A DNA stretch of 64,000 nt, taken from contig NZ_CP043661.1 in assembly GCF_014217565.1 (NCBI RefSeq), positions 682,001 to 746,000 of the forward strand, given 5' to 3'. The position numbers were made by a program, and so were the translations under genes. Source of the DNA: Kribbella qitaiheensis (lineage in GTDB: Bacteria; Actinomycetota; Actinomycetes; Propionibacteriales; Kribbellaceae). The notes beneath the pieces were generated by a model that saw only the letters and a program-made list of their open reading frames with translations, was not told the origin of the DNA and ran no database searches. Below, piece after piece: positions 7,826 to 18,306 of this stretch (the stretch's first letter is position 1; each line of letters opens with the position of its first letter).

Positions 7826-8680
7826 TTATTCGGGACGATCCGTGTTGCGCCGCCGCAGATACCGTTCGAACTCGGCCGCTATCGCGTCGCCCGAAGCCTC
7901 CGGGAGGTCGGTGGTTTCGCGTTGTTCTTCGAGGGACTGGACGTACTCGGCGACCTCGGGGTCTTCTTCGCTGAGTTCGTCGGCGCCTCGTTGCCAGGCG
8001 CGGGCGAGTTCGGGGAGGTCGCCTTCGGGGATGGGAAGGTCCAGAAGGGCCTCGAGCTTGCCCAACAGGGCCAGGGACGCCTTCGGGCAAGGGGTGCCGG
8101 CGATGTAGTGGGGGATCGCGGACCAGATGGAGACCGACGGTACGCCGAGGGTGCCGCAGAGGTCGGCGAAGACGCCGGTGATGCCGGTGGGGCCTTCGTA
8201 GGTGGACGGCTCCAGGCTCCAGTTGGCGGTGAGTTCGGGGTCGGACGACGACGCGCTGACCGGGATCGGGCGGGTGTGCGGGGCGTCGGCGAGCAGGGCG
8301 CCGAGGACGACCACCAGCTGGGCGTTCGAGTCGTCGACCAGTTCGAGGAGTTCGCGGCAGAATCCGCGCCAGCGCATGTTCGGCTCGATACCGCGGATCA
8401 GCAGGACGTCGCGGCCGGTGTCGGTCGGCCGGGCCAGGAAGATCCGGGTGGTCGGCCAGGTGAGCCGGCGGACGCCGTCGGAGTCGAAGCCGACCTGCGG
8501 CCGGTTGACCTGGAAGTCGTAGTAGTCCTCCGGGTCGATCGCCGTGACGAGCTCGGCCTCCCACTCGTCGATGAGATGGTCGACTGCGCCGGTGGCCGCC
8601 TCGGCGGCGTCGTTCCAACCCTCGAACGCGGCGATCACGACCGGGTCCCTCAGGTTCGCGAGATCTACCACTCCCGCCAC
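7826..8680 (-). CDS. PAC2 family protein (proteasome assembly chaperone-like)
   Basis: Protein of 284 residues with the PAC2 fold: LRDPVVIAAFEGWNDAAEAA at the N-terminus, then DFQVNRPQV, a central strand RDVLLIRGIEPNMRWR, and SIWSAIPHYIAGTPCPKASL. Eukaryotic PAC2 helps assemble proteasomes. Many actinobacteria encode PAC2-family proteins whose role is unproven, although the family co-occurs with bacterial proteasomes, and this window carries prcBA about 40 kb away. The C-terminal 40 residues are acidic and charged. It is divergent from the HAD gene, with 168 bases between starts. A direct role in proteasome assembly here is inference. Confidence 0.88.
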   Translation of the reverse strand: MAGVVDLANLRDPVVIAAFEGWNDAAEAATGAVDHLIDEWEAELVTAIDPEDYYDFQVNRPQVGFDSDGVRRLTWPTTRIFLARPTDTGRDVLLIRGIEPNMRWRGFCRELLELVDDSNAQLVVVLGALLADAPHTRPIPVSASSSDPELTANWSLEPSTYEGPTGITGVFADLCGTLGVPSVSIWSAIPHYIAGTPCPKASLALLGKLEALLDLPIPEGDLPELARAWQRGADELSEEDPEVAEYVQSLEEQRETTDLPEASGDAIAAEFERYLRRRNTDRPE

Positions 8681-8848
8681 CCCCTTGTCCTAGTCGTCTG
8701 AGGAGCTCCCGGCCCGGCCGGGAGCAGGGTGCCAGCCTACGTCCATCACCCACCCGACGCCGGTGCTTTCACGCCCGGCGGAAGTGTCGAGCCGATCCGG
8801 ACCGGACCCGCCGTACGGCGGCTGACAGCAGCAAGGGAAACTTAGGAC

Positions 8849-9499
8849 ATGACCCTTCGAGCGGTGCTTTGGGACATGGACGGCACGCTGGTGGATTCGG
8901 AGCCCGTCTGGGCCCGGGTGCAGCTGGAGTTACTCGCCGGGCTGGGCGCGATCTGGACGCTCGAGGACTGCGTCAACCTGGTCGGCAGCGATCTGAGTGA
9001 TGCGGTCGATGCGTGGATGGCACGGATCCCGGCCGGCGCGATCGAGCGGGAAGAACTGGCCGAGCGGATGTACGGCGAGGTGGTCGGGACCTTGAAGGAA
9101 GAGGTCGAGTTCCGCCCGGGCGCTGTCGAGCTGTTGCAGGCGCTCAACGCCGAAGGCATCCCGTGCGCGCTGGTCTCCGCGTCGTACCGCGTCATGATCG
9201 ACGCCGTGCTCTCGCACCTGCCACCTGACCTGTACGACGTGATCGTGGCGGGCGACGAGGTCACCAACGGCAAGCCGCATCCCGAGCCCTATCTCACGGC
9301 GGCCCGCGAGCTGAAGGTCGATCCGGCCGACTGCATCGTGATCGAGGATTCGCCGGGCGGCACAGCCTCCGGTACTGCGGCCGGCGCGTTCGTGATCGCC
9401 GTGCCGCAATGGGTCACCATCCCCGCGGCACCGCGCCGGTTGGTCGCCGAGTCGCTCGAACAGTTCACTCCCCAAACTCTGCGCGACCTGCTGGCCTGA
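8849..9499 (+). CDS. HAD superfamily hydrolase (beta-phosphoglucomutase/phosphatase-like)
   Basis: Haloacid-dehalogenase family protein of 216 residues, subclass with a small helical cap. Motif I is WDMDGTLVDSEP (nucleophile Asp9, acid/base Asp11). Motif II is in ALVSASYR (about residue 110), the motif III Lys is in NGKPHPEPYL (about 140), and motif IV is VIEDSPGG (about 165). Such enzymes dephosphorylate sugar phosphates or other small metabolites; the substrate cannot be read from sequence. The start ATG at 8849 is supported by the motif sitting right after it. It stands alone, divergent from the PAC2 gene and 123 bases upstream of the ABC operon. Confidence 0.9.
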   Translation: MTLRAVLWDMDGTLVDSEPVWARVQLELLAGLGAIWTLEDCVNLVGSDLSDAVDAWMARIPAGAIEREELAERMYGEVVGTLKEEVEFRPGAVELLQALNAEGIPCALVSASYRVMIDAVLSHLPPDLYDVIVAGDEVTNGKPHPEPYLTAARELKVDPADCIVIEDSPGGTASGTAAGAFVIAVPQWVTIPAAPRRLVAESLEQFTPQTLRDLLA

Positions 9500-9622
9500 A
9501 CCTCACGGAGGAGATGCGCCTGTCGCGCAGTACCGTCTTTGGTGCCGGCGATGGTCGGGAGGTAGCGTTTCGGGGCCCTCCGGGGTAACCGTGGCCACGG
9601 GTGGGGTCGCGAAGTCGAGAGG

Positions 9623-11203
9623 GTGGAATTGGTGATAGCGGTGAAGCGCCGGGCGGTAGCCGGCGTGCTGGTGGGGTCACTGGCCGTACTGCTCGCCGGG
9701 TGCGGGAAGAACGATCACCCGGTCAGCCAGGGCGGCACTCCACCTCCGCCGAAGCAGACGGTCCTCAAGGTCGCGACGACCGACGCCGTCACCTCGCTGG
9801 ACCCGGCCGGGCCGTACGAGATCGGCTCGCGGACCCTGCAGGCGAACATCTTCCAGACCCTGCTGACGATCACCCCGGACAAGCCGACGCCGGTCCCGGA
9901 CGCGGCCGACTGCCAGTACGACGCCCCGACGATCTACACCTGCAGCCTGAAAAAGGACCTCACCTTCCCGAACGGGCACGAACTGACGTCGTCGGACGTG
10001 AAGTTCAGCTTCGACCGGATGCTCAAGCTGAAGACGCCCGGCGGCCCGGCCGCTCTGTTCACCTCGGTCGCGTCGGTGACCACGCCCGACGAGCTGACGG
10101 CCGTGTTCAACCTCAAGCGACCGGACGCGCGACTGCCGTACCTGCTCACCATCACGGCCGCCTCGATCCTCGACGAGGAGTTCTACCCGACGTCGAAGCT
10201 GCTCAACGACACCGCGATGGGCAGCGGCCCGTACGAGCTCACGTCGTACAAGGCAGGCCGTCAGGCTGTGCTGACCAAGTTCACCGGGTACCGCGGGGCG
10301 CGCGGGGCGCTGAACGGCGGTGTCGAGCTGAACACGGTGGCCGACTCGGCCGCGCTGACCCAAGCGGTGACGAGCGGCAAGGCCGATGTCGCGCTGCACG
10401 GATTCGGGCCGACCGACCTGGACAAGCTCCGGTCGGGGGACAAGGTCCAGGTGGTCGAGGCGGAGTCCGCGGAGACGCGGTTCTTCTCCTTCAACTTCAA
10501 GTCGGCCACCGCCCGAAGACCTGCCGTACGCCGGGCCGTCGCGCAGCTCCTGGATCGGGCGACGCTGGTCAAGAAGGCGTACGCAGATCACGTCACGCCC
10601 TTGTACTCCGTGATCCCGCCAGGGTTCGGCGGCCATGTCGACGCCTTCAAGGCGGAGTACAAGGAGCCGAACAAGGCGGCGGCGACCATGATCCTCCGCG
10701 ACGGAGGTCTGACCGGAGTGGTCACGTTGACGCTCGGCTGGACCCCGACCCACTACGGCCCAGGAGCGAAGGCCGAGGCGATAGAGGTGAAGCGCCAGCT
10801 GGAGGCCTCCGGGCTCTTCAAGGTGAACCTCCGCGGCGTCGAGTGGCCGCAGTACCAGCAGCTGGTGAAAGCTGGAACGTTTGATCTCTACCACGCCGGC
10901 TGGACCCCGGAGTACCCGGACAGCGACGACTATCTGGTGCCGATCGTGCGTGAGGGCGCGGTGTTCCAGAACGCCTACCGGTCGCAGAACGCGAACAAGC
11001 TGATGGATCAGGAAATCGCTGAGCAGAACCAGCTTGATCGCGAAGAGTTACTGGAGAACCTGCAGCGGGTGCTGGCCCACGACGTACCGGCTCTGCCCAG
11101 CTGGCAGGGTCGGCTGACCGTCGTCGCGGGCAAGGACATCAAAAACGTCGCGGCAACGCTGAATCCGCTGTCTTTCGTGTACTTCTCGTCACTGCGCAAG
11201 TAA
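9623..11203 (+). CDS. ABC transporter substrate-binding lipoprotein, SBP family 5 (first copy)
   Basis: Extracytoplasmic peptide/oligopeptide-binding protein, about 526 residues. The N-terminus has basic residues, a hydrophobic stretch and lipobox VLLAGC (lipidated Cys27). The mature part shows the family-5 pattern: YEIGSRTLQANIFQTL, then LTSSDVKFSFDRML, then GSGPYEL, and C-terminal WTPEYPDSDDYLVP. GTG 9623 is the longest start; GTG 9632 is better spaced from GAGAGG at about 9616 and is equally plausible. It is first of six ABC genes on this strand and differs from the second binding protein at 12466. Peptide is the usual ligand, but nickel or sugar ligands exist in the family. Confidence 0.9.
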   Translation: MELVIAVKRRAVAGVLVGSLAVLLAGCGKNDHPVSQGGTPPPPKQTVLKVATTDAVTSLDPAGPYEIGSRTLQANIFQTLLTITPDKPTPVPDAADCQYDAPTIYTCSLKKDLTFPNGHELTSSDVKFSFDRMLKLKTPGGPAALFTSVASVTTPDELTAVFNLKRPDARLPYLLTITAASILDEEFYPTSKLLNDTAMGSGPYELTSYKAGRQAVLTKFTGYRGARGALNGGVELNTVADSAALTQAVTSGKADVALHGFGPTDLDKLRSGDKVQVVEAESAETRFFSFNFKSATARRPAVRRAVAQLLDRATLVKKAYADHVTPLYSVIPPGFGGHVDAFKAEYKEPNKAAATMILRDGGLTGVVTLTLGWTPTHYGPGAKAEAIEVKRQLEASGLFKVNLRGVEWPQYQQLVKAGTFDLYHAGWTPEYPDSDDYLVPIVREGAVFQNAYRSQNANKLMDQEIAEQNQLDREELLENLQRVLAHDVPALPSWQGRLTVVAGKDIKNVAATLNPLSFVYFSSLRK

Positions 11204-11317
11204 CGCTCCGCGATCCTTCCGCGACGCGTGGTGCCACGGCATGGTTTACTGCCGGACGTCCACGATACGGGACGATTTCCTAGTCATCACGATCGGGCAA
11301 CGCACCCATTCCGGAGT

Positions 11318-11346
11318 TTGACTCCGCAACGTAATGGCGGCAGGTT
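11318..11346 (+). promoter_or_regulatory. Possible promoter upstream of the ABC permease gene
   Basis: TTGACT at 11318-11323 and CAGGTT at 11341-11346 are 17 bases apart, close to the actinobacterial sigma-70-like consensus (TTGACR, TAGRRT). They lie about 60 bases before the GTG at 11407 within a 203-base gap after the first binding-protein gene. An 8-bp stem with a 3-base loop (11354-11372) follows. If real, the permease and later genes can be transcribed separately from the first lipoprotein gene. Confidence 0.35.
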
Positions 11347-11406
11347 TAGGCGGCAGCCGCTGCGAGCGGCTGGCGGAACAACACATCGGACAGGGGTAGC
11401 TATCGC

Positions 11407-12405
11407 GTGACCACACCACTCGAGGTCGAACCCGGGGGAGCGGCGGCGGGAGATCCGGAAGCCATCTTGCAGGGCACCACCCGGATCGAGGGTCGCTCGC
11501 TGTGGCGGATCTCCTGGACGCGCCTGAAGCGGGACAAGGTCGCGATGGCCGGCGCCGTCGTGGTCGTGTTGCTCATCCTGATGGCGGTCTTCGCGCCGTT
11601 GATCGTGAAGCTGCTCGGTAGCCCGCCGAACGAGTTCCACCAGAACCTGATCGACACCAAGGGCGGCACGCTGGCCCCGATCGGCAAGTTCGGCGGCATC
11701 AGCAAGGACCATCTGATGGGCCTGGAGCCCGTCAACGGCCGCGACATCTTCAGCCGGGTCGTCTACGGCTCCCGGATCTCGTTGCTGATCGCGTTCTTCG
11801 CCACCCTCCTGTCGGTGGCGATCGGCACCACGATGGGCATCGTGGCCGGCTTCTTCGGCGGCTGGGTGGATGCCGTCATCAGCCGCCTGATGGACATCTT
11901 CCTGGCCTTCCCGCTGCTGGTCTTCGCGATCGCGCTGGCCGGCGTGATGCCGGACGAGGCTTTCGGCCTGAAGGGCAACACACTGCGGATCTGCCTGCTG
12001 ATCTTCATCGTCGGGTTCTTCAACTGGCCTTACATCGGCCGGATCATCCGCGGTCAGACGTTGTCACTGCGCGAACGGGAGTACATCGACGCCGCCCGGA
12101 GCCTCGGCGCCAAGCGGCCGTACATCCTGTTCACCGAACTGCTGCCGAACCTGCTCGGCCCGATCCTGGTGTACGCGACGCTGCTGATCCCGACCAACAT
12201 CCTGTTCGAGGCGGCGCTGTCCTTCCTGGGCGTCGGAATCCGCCCGCCGACGGCGTCCTGGGGCGGCATGCTTTCGGACGCCGTGAACTTCTACACCCTG
12301 CCGCACTTCATGTTGTGGCCCGGCCTGGCCATCTTCATCACTGTGCTGGCCTTCAACCTGTTCGGGGACGGTCTGCGCGACGCCCTCGACCCGAAGGCCC
12401 GTTAG
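11407..12405 (+). CDS. Oligopeptide ABC transporter permease (DppC/OppC type)
   Basis: Inner-membrane permease of 332 residues with an N-terminal cytosolic extension, a first helix at about 55-80 and the five-helix BPD core. The EAA-type loop that contacts the ATPase is EREYIDAARSLGAKRPYILF, and NLLGPILVYATLLIPTNILF and EAALSFLGVGIRPPTASWG follow, all classic OppC-type signatures. GTG 11407 was used as the start. It partners the DppB-type permease at 14316; the two permease genes are separated by a second binding-protein gene, which is not the common order. Substrate is inferred as peptides from family only. Confidence 0.93.
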   Translation: MTTPLEVEPGGAAAGDPEAILQGTTRIEGRSLWRISWTRLKRDKVAMAGAVVVVLLILMAVFAPLIVKLLGSPPNEFHQNLIDTKGGTLAPIGKFGGISKDHLMGLEPVNGRDIFSRVVYGSRISLLIAFFATLLSVAIGTTMGIVAGFFGGWVDAVISRLMDIFLAFPLLVFAIALAGVMPDEAFGLKGNTLRICLLIFIVGFFNWPYIGRIIRGQTLSLREREYIDAARSLGAKRPYILFTELLPNLLGPILVYATLLIPTNILFEAALSFLGVGIRPPTASWGGMLSDAVNFYTLPHFMLWPGLAIFITVLAFNLFGDGLRDALDPKAR

Positions 12406-12465
12406 TTCCATCAAGTAGTCCCCGGTTTGACTTGGCTCCTGAGAAGAAGGGGTGGATCGGAAACG

Positions 12466-14226
12466 ATGAACACCAGACGAATCAAGACAGCGATCGCCGC
12501 TACCGTGGTGCTCGCTCTGTCGCTTTCTGCCTGTGGCGGTAGCGACAACAACAGCGGCGGCTCGTCGGGCGGTGACACCGCGAAGGCTGAGTTCAACGCA
12601 GCGATGACCAAGGTGTTCAACGCCTCGGACAAGAAGGGTGGCATCGTCAAGTTCGCGGACGAGAGCGCCCCGGACTCGGTCGACACCGGCGACACCTACT
12701 ACGGCAGCCAGTGGGACATGGTCCGGCTGTACAGCCGCGCGCTGACCATGTTCACGGTCGCCCCGGGCGATGCCAGCAACAAGCTTGTCGGCGACCTGGC
12801 CGAGGACGTCGGCAAGGCGACCGACGGCGGCAAGACCTGGACCTACAAGATCCGCAAGGGCGTCAAGTTCGAGGACGGCACCGTCATCACGTCGAAGGAC
12901 GTGAAGTACGGCGTCGAGCGGTCCACGGACAAGACCGTCTTCCCGGACGGCCCGGCGTACTTCGACTCGATGCTCAACTGGCCGGCCGGCTGGGCGGGCC
13001 CGTACAAGTCCAAGGGCATGAACACGGACTCGGCGATCTCGACGCCGGACGACAACACCATCGTGTTCCACCTGAAGACGGCCTTCGCGGGATTCGACTA
13101 CCTGGCGATGACGCCGCAGTCCGTTCCGGTCCCGGCCGCGACGGACCAGGGCGCGAAGCAGAAGCAGCACGTCATCTCCTCCGGCCCGTACATGTTCGCG
13201 TCGTACGCCGATGGCAAGAGCTACACGCTCAAGCGCAACCCGAACTGGGACCCGGCGACGGACCCGAACCGCAAGGCATTGCCGGACGGCGTCGACATGC
13301 AGATGAACGTCGACGCCGAGGACATCGACAACCGGCTGATCTCCGGTGACGTGGACATCGCCCTCGCGGGCACCGGTGTCACCGCCGCCACCCAGAGCCG
13401 GGTGCTGGGTGACCCGGCGCTGAAGGCCCGTGCCGACAACCCGACGCTGGGCCGGCTCTGGTACACCTCGATCAACCCGACGGTGAAGCCGTTCGACAAC
13501 ATCGAGTGCCGCAAGGCCATCGAGTACGCGATGGACAAGACGTCCTACCAGACCGCGTACGGCGGCGAGTTCGCCGGCGGTGCGCTGGCCACCACCCTGC
13601 TGCCGCCGATCATCCCGGGCTACAAGCAGTTCGACCTGTACACGACGCCGGACAGCAAGGGTGACCTGGCCAAGGCCAAGGAGTCGCTGACCAAGTGCGG
13701 TCAGCCGAACGGCTTCTCGACCAGCATCTCCTACCGCAACGAGCGGCCGAAGGAGAAGGCGACCGCCGAGGCGTTCCAGCAGCAGCTGGCCAAGATCGGT
13801 ATCAAGATCACCCCGAAGGGCTTCCCGAAGAAGGACTACTTCTCCACCTACGCCGGCAACCCGCCGTACGTGGCGAAGAACGGTCTCGGCCTGGCCGTCA
13901 ACGGCTGGGGTGCGGACTGGAACGACGGCTACGGCTTCCTGTCCCAGATCACCGACTCCCGCGTCATCCGCGAGACCGGCGGTTCGTCGAACACCAGCGT
14001 GCGGATCCCCGAGGTCGACAAGCTGCTGGATGAGGCGCAGGGTGAGCTCGACACCGCCAAGCGCGAGGGTGACTGGGCCGTGATCGACCAGAAGGTGATG
14101 GAGCAGGCAGTCATCTACCCGGGCGTCTACGCCAAGAGCCTGTTGCTGCGGGGCAAGAACCTGACCAACGTGTTCGTCAACCCGCAGTTCGGCATGTACG
14201 ACTACCTGTCGCTGGGCAAGCCGTAA
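12466..14226 (+). CDS. ABC transporter substrate-binding lipoprotein, SBP family 5 (second copy)
   Basis: Peptide-binding lipoprotein of 586 residues. ATG 12466 is preceded by GAGAAGAAGGGG, and the signal ends in lipobox LSAC (Cys23) followed by a Gly/Ser-rich tether. The family-5 domain is complete: RKGVKFEDGTVITSKDVKYG, then ISSGPYMF, IECRKAIEYAMDK, and NGWGADWNDGYGFLSQI near the C-terminus. It shares only limited similarity with the first lipoprotein at 9623, so the two are not a recent duplication. A strong hairpin follows the stop and may protect this mRNA segment. Ligand unknown, probably peptides. Confidence 0.92.
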   Translation: MNTRRIKTAIAATVVLALSLSACGGSDNNSGGSSGGDTAKAEFNAAMTKVFNASDKKGGIVKFADESAPDSVDTGDTYYGSQWDMVRLYSRALTMFTVAPGDASNKLVGDLAEDVGKATDGGKTWTYKIRKGVKFEDGTVITSKDVKYGVERSTDKTVFPDGPAYFDSMLNWPAGWAGPYKSKGMNTDSAISTPDDNTIVFHLKTAFAGFDYLAMTPQSVPVPAATDQGAKQKQHVISSGPYMFASYADGKSYTLKRNPNWDPATDPNRKALPDGVDMQMNVDAEDIDNRLISGDVDIALAGTGVTAATQSRVLGDPALKARADNPTLGRLWYTSINPTVKPFDNIECRKAIEYAMDKTSYQTAYGGEFAGGALATTLLPPIIPGYKQFDLYTTPDSKGDLAKAKESLTKCGQPNGFSTSISYRNERPKEKATAEAFQQQLAKIGIKITPKGFPKKDYFSTYAGNPPYVAKNGLGLAVNGWGADWNDGYGFLSQITDSRVIRETGGSSNTSVRIPEVDKLLDEAQGELDTAKREGDWAVIDQKVMEQAVIYPGVYAKSLLLRGKNLTNVFVNPQFGMYDYLSLGKP

Positions 14227-14265
14227 CTCGTCCGTCTTCTTCAGATTAGGTAGGTGAAGGCACTT

Positions 14266-14302
14266 GGTGGCCGGTCCGGAAGTCGATTCCGGACCGGCCA
14301 CC
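14266..14302 (+). terminator. Intra-operon hairpin between binding-protein and permease genes
   Basis: A perfect 15-bp stem (14266-14280 with 14288-14302) with a 7-base loop AGTCGAT begins 40 bases after the lipoprotein stop and ends 13 bases before the permease GTG. There is no U tract. Such hairpins commonly stabilise binding-protein mRNA or partly terminate transcription, making the lipoprotein more abundant than the permeases; that role is inferred. Confidence 0.7.
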
Positions 14303-14315
14303 GACGCCGAGGTCC

Positions 14316-15325
14316 GTGGTCACATACATCATCCGGCGGCTGATCGCCGCCGTTGGTCTGCTCTTCATCGTGAGCGTCATCACGTTCTCGATCTTCTATC
14401 TGGTTCCGAGGCTGGCCGGCGCGACGCCGGAGACCCTCGCGACCAGGTACGTCGGTCGGACCGCGACGGCCGAGACCGTCAAGCTGACCGCAGAGAACCT
14501 CGGTTTTTACGACCCGATCGCCGTCCAGTACGGCAACTGGGCGAAGGGCATCTTCGTCGGTGAGAGCTACGACATGGGCACCGAGATCGAGCACTGCCCG
14601 GCGCCCTGTCTGGGCTACTCGTTCATCACCCGGCAACCGGTCTGGCCGGACCTGCTCGACAGAGCGCCGGTGACGTTGTCACTGGCCGCCGGGGCGTCGG
14701 TCCTCTGGTTGCTGGGCGGCGTTTCGATCGGCGTCCTGTCCGCGCTGCGAAGAGGCTCGCTGTTCGACCGGGCCGCGATGACGCTGGCGCTGGCCGGCGT
14801 CTCGATGCCGATCTTCTGGACCGGTCTGATGTCGCTGACCTTCCTGAGTTACAAATTCGGCTGGTTCAAGGGTGGCGGCAGCTATGTGCCGATCACCGAG
14901 AACCCCCTCGCATGGGCCCAGTCGCTGCTGCTGCCCTGGATCACCCTCGCGTTCCTGTTCTCGGCGCAGTACGCGCGGCTGACCCGGGCCGGCATGCTCG
15001 AGACGATGAACGAGGACTACATCCGGACGGCCCGGGCGAAGGGCCTGAAGGAGAACGTCGTCGTGGTCCGGCACGGCCTGCGCGCCGCGCTCACGCCGAT
15101 CCTGACGATCTTCGGTCTCGACCTCGGCCTGCTGCTCGGCGGCGCGGTCCTGACCGAGAAGGTGTTCAGCCTGAACGGTCTGGGCAAGTACGCGGTCACC
15201 GGCATCTCCGACCAGGACATGCCGAAGATCATGGGCGTCACCTTGCTCGCGGCCTTCTTCATCGTGATCTCCAACCTGGTCGTCGACATGCTGTACGCCG
15301 TCGTCGACCCGAGAGTGCGGCTCCA

Positions 15326-15329
<4 letters not shown>
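14316..15329 (+). CDS. Oligopeptide ABC transporter permease (DppB/OppB type)
   Basis: Inner-membrane permease of 337 residues beginning VTYIIRRLIAAVGLLFIVS (first membrane helix at 9-28), followed by the periplasmic loop characteristic of OppB and five more helices. The coupling loop is TMNEDYIRTARAKGLKENVV, followed by LRAALTPILTIFGLDLG and GLGKYAVTGISDQDMPKIMG. GTG 14316 is the start; the stop TGA overlaps the GTG of the next ATPase gene. It forms the translocation channel with the OppC-type protein at 11407. Confidence 0.93.
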
Positions 15330-16372
<1,043 letters not shown>

Positions 16373-16433
16373 ACGCCGAAGCTGTGCGGGCTCGAACCAT
16401 GACTGCCGAATCTGGGAACGACGGAGCGCCACT

Positions 16434-17522
16434 GTGACCATTACTGACACCGAATCGGGCACCGCGACCCCGCCCGTGGGCGAGGAGCTGCTCGCGGTCA
16501 CGGGTCTGAAGAAGCACTTCGCGATCCGGAAGGGCCTGCTGCAGCGCCAGACCGGTGCGGTCCAGGCGGTCGACGGCCTCGACTTCACCGTTACCAGGGG
16601 CGAGACGTTCTCGCTGGTGGGGGAGTCCGGCTGTGGCAAGACGACCACCGGCCGGTTGCTGACCCGTCTGCTGGAGCCGACCGACGGCACGATCGTCTTC
16701 GAAGGCCGCGACATCAGCCATCTGTCCGAGGGCCGGATGCGTCCGCTCCGCAAGGACGTACAGATGATCTTCCAGGACCCGTACGGCTCATTGAACCCCC
16801 GCCATACGGTCGGCAAGATCGTCGGCGCCCCTTTCAAGCTGCAGAACGTGAAGACTCCGGGCGGCACCAAGAAGGCGGTGCAGGAGCTGCTGGAACTGGT
16901 CGGCCTGAGCCCGGAGCACTACAACCGGTACCCGCACGAGTTCTCCGGCGGTCAGCGGCAGCGGATCGGGATCGCCCGAACGTTGGCGCTGCGGCCGAAG
17001 CTGATCGTGGCCGACGAGCCGGTCTCGGCGCTGGACGTCTCGATCCAGGCCCAAGTGGTCAACCTGCTGGAAGACCTGCAGGAAGAGTTCAACCTGACCT
17101 ACGTGATGATCGCGCACGACCTGTCGGTCGTCCGGCACGTGTCGGACCGAGTCGCGGTGATGTACCTGGGCAAGATCGTCGAGATCGCCGACCGGGTCAG
17201 CCTGTACGAGAAGCCGATGCACCCGTACACGTTGGCGCTGCTGTCCGCAGTACCGATCCCGGACACCAAGGGGAAGGGCGGCCGAGAGCGGATCCGGCTC
17301 CAGGGCGACGTCCCCAGCCCGATCAATCCGCCGCCGGCCTGCCGCTTCCACACCCGCTGCTGGAAGGCGCAGGACATCTGCAAGACGGTCGAACCGCCCT
17401 TGCTCCAACTGGCCCCGGGACATCAGGCGGCCTGCCACTTCCCGGAGAACCAGGCGGGCGGCGAAGCTCCGAAAACCGGCACCGCACGGCAGGGCACGCC
17501 CATCGCGACGCCGGAGAGCTGA
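16434..17522 (+). CDS. Oligopeptide ABC transporter ATP-binding protein (DppF/OppF type)
   Basis: Second ATPase of the system, 362 residues. Walker A is GESGCGKTT, the signature is EFSGGQRQRIGIA, Walker B is LIVADEPVSALD, and the switch His is in IAHDLSVVRH. The OppF-type tail CRFHTRCWKAQDIC contains the Cys set often seen in this C-terminal domain. GTG 16434 (VTITDTESG) was chosen over upstream in-frame starts, which lie within and just after the previous gene's end. It is the last gene before a strong terminator, so the operon ends here. Confidence 0.95.
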   Translation: MTITDTESGTATPPVGEELLAVTGLKKHFAIRKGLLQRQTGAVQAVDGLDFTVTRGETFSLVGESGCGKTTTGRLLTRLLEPTDGTIVFEGRDISHLSEGRMRPLRKDVQMIFQDPYGSLNPRHTVGKIVGAPFKLQNVKTPGGTKKAVQELLELVGLSPEHYNRYPHEFSGGQRQRIGIARTLALRPKLIVADEPVSALDVSIQAQVVNLLEDLQEEFNLTYVMIAHDLSVVRHVSDRVAVMYLGKIVEIADRVSLYEKPMHPYTLALLSAVPIPDTKGKGGRERIRLQGDVPSPINPPPACRFHTRCWKAQDICKTVEPPLLQLAPGHQAACHFPENQAGGEAPKTGTARQGTPIATPES

Positions 17523-17545
17523 CAGCCGGCACGCAGCTCCAGTAC

Positions 17546-17587
17546 CGAAGAGCCGCCCGGGGAGATTTCTTCCCGGGCGGCTCTTCG
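17546..17587. terminator. Rho-independent-type terminator after the ABC operon
   Basis: A perfect 16-bp inverted repeat (17546-17561 with 17572-17587) with loop GAGATTTCTT. It lies between the ABC operon and the convergent response-regulator gene, so it can serve both directions. The stem is very GC-rich, with a CGAAG/CTTCG base and no long U tract. Confidence 0.82.
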
Positions 17588-17640
17588 TCGAACGGGCGGT
17601 CCGCCGGGACGCGATGAGAGCGGGAAATGGTTGGCCCGTA

Positions 17641-18306
17641 CTACGGTGATCTTGGGCGGACGATGCCGGTCTCGTAGGCATGGACGATGACCTGGGCTCG
17701 ATCGCGCAGGCCGAGTTTGGTGAGGATCCGGCTGACATGGACCTTCACCGTGGGCTCGGAGATGTAGAGCTGCTCGGCGATCTCGCGGTTCGACCTGCCG
17801 CGGGCGATCTCGAGGAGGATCTCGCGTTCTCGCTCGGTGAAGCTTTCGAGCGGCTCTTCGGCCGGCGGTCGCGCGGGCTCAGGCAGGTGTGGGGTGAACT
17901 TCTCGATCAGCCGCCGGGTGACCGCGGGCGCGACTGCTGCCGCGCCGCTCGCGACGACCCGGATGCCGTTGATGAGATCGGCGGGGAGCGCGTCCTTGAT
18001 CAGAAACCCGGAGGCGCCGGCGCGAAGAGCGGCGTACACGTACTCGTCGAGGTCGAAGGTCGTCAGCACCAAGATCTTGGCGGGCGAACCGGACGCGACG
18101 ATCTGCCGGGTCGCCTCGATCCCGTCCAGAACCGGCATCCGGACGTCCATCAGCACCACGTCCGGGGCGAGCGTTCTGGTCAGAGAGAGCGCTTCCTGCC
18201 CGTTCCCGGCCTCTCCGACCACCTCGAGATCAGGCTCCTGGTTGAGAAACGCCCTGAACCCCAGCCGCAGCAGAGCTTGATCATCGGCAAGCAAGACCCG
18301 AATCAC
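17641..18306 (-). CDS. Two-component response regulator, NarL/LuxR family
   Basis: DNA-binding response regulator of 221 residues. The receiver domain (1-120) has the acidic pair DD at 8-9, phosphorylated Asp54 in VLMDVRMPVLDG, Thr in VLTTFD and Lys in LIKDA. A linker of Pro/Glu is followed by a LuxR-type HTH (about 150-212: FTEREREILLEIARGRSNRE, then SEPTVKVHVSRILTKLGLRD). Its ATG overlaps the histidine-kinase stop (ATGA), a coupled pair. The neighbouring ABC transporter at 19592-21084 is the likely target by position, as in many antibiotic- or lipid-stress modules; no operator was identified. Confidence 0.95.
   Translation of the reverse strand: MIRVLLADDQALLRLGFRAFLNQEPDLEVVGEAGNGQEALSLTRTLAPDVVLMDVRMPVLDGIEATRQIVASGSPAKILVLTTFDLDEYVYAALRAGASGFLIKDALPADLINGIRVVASGAAAVAPAVTRRLIEKFTPHLPEPARPPAEEPLESFTEREREILLEIARGRSNREIAEQLYISEPTVKVHVSRILTKLGLRDRAQVIVHAYETGIVRPRSP

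Noticed and set aside
11228..11410. Small 60-codon frame before the ABC permease
   Set aside because: No ribosome site, no similarity, and composition typical of non-coding leader.
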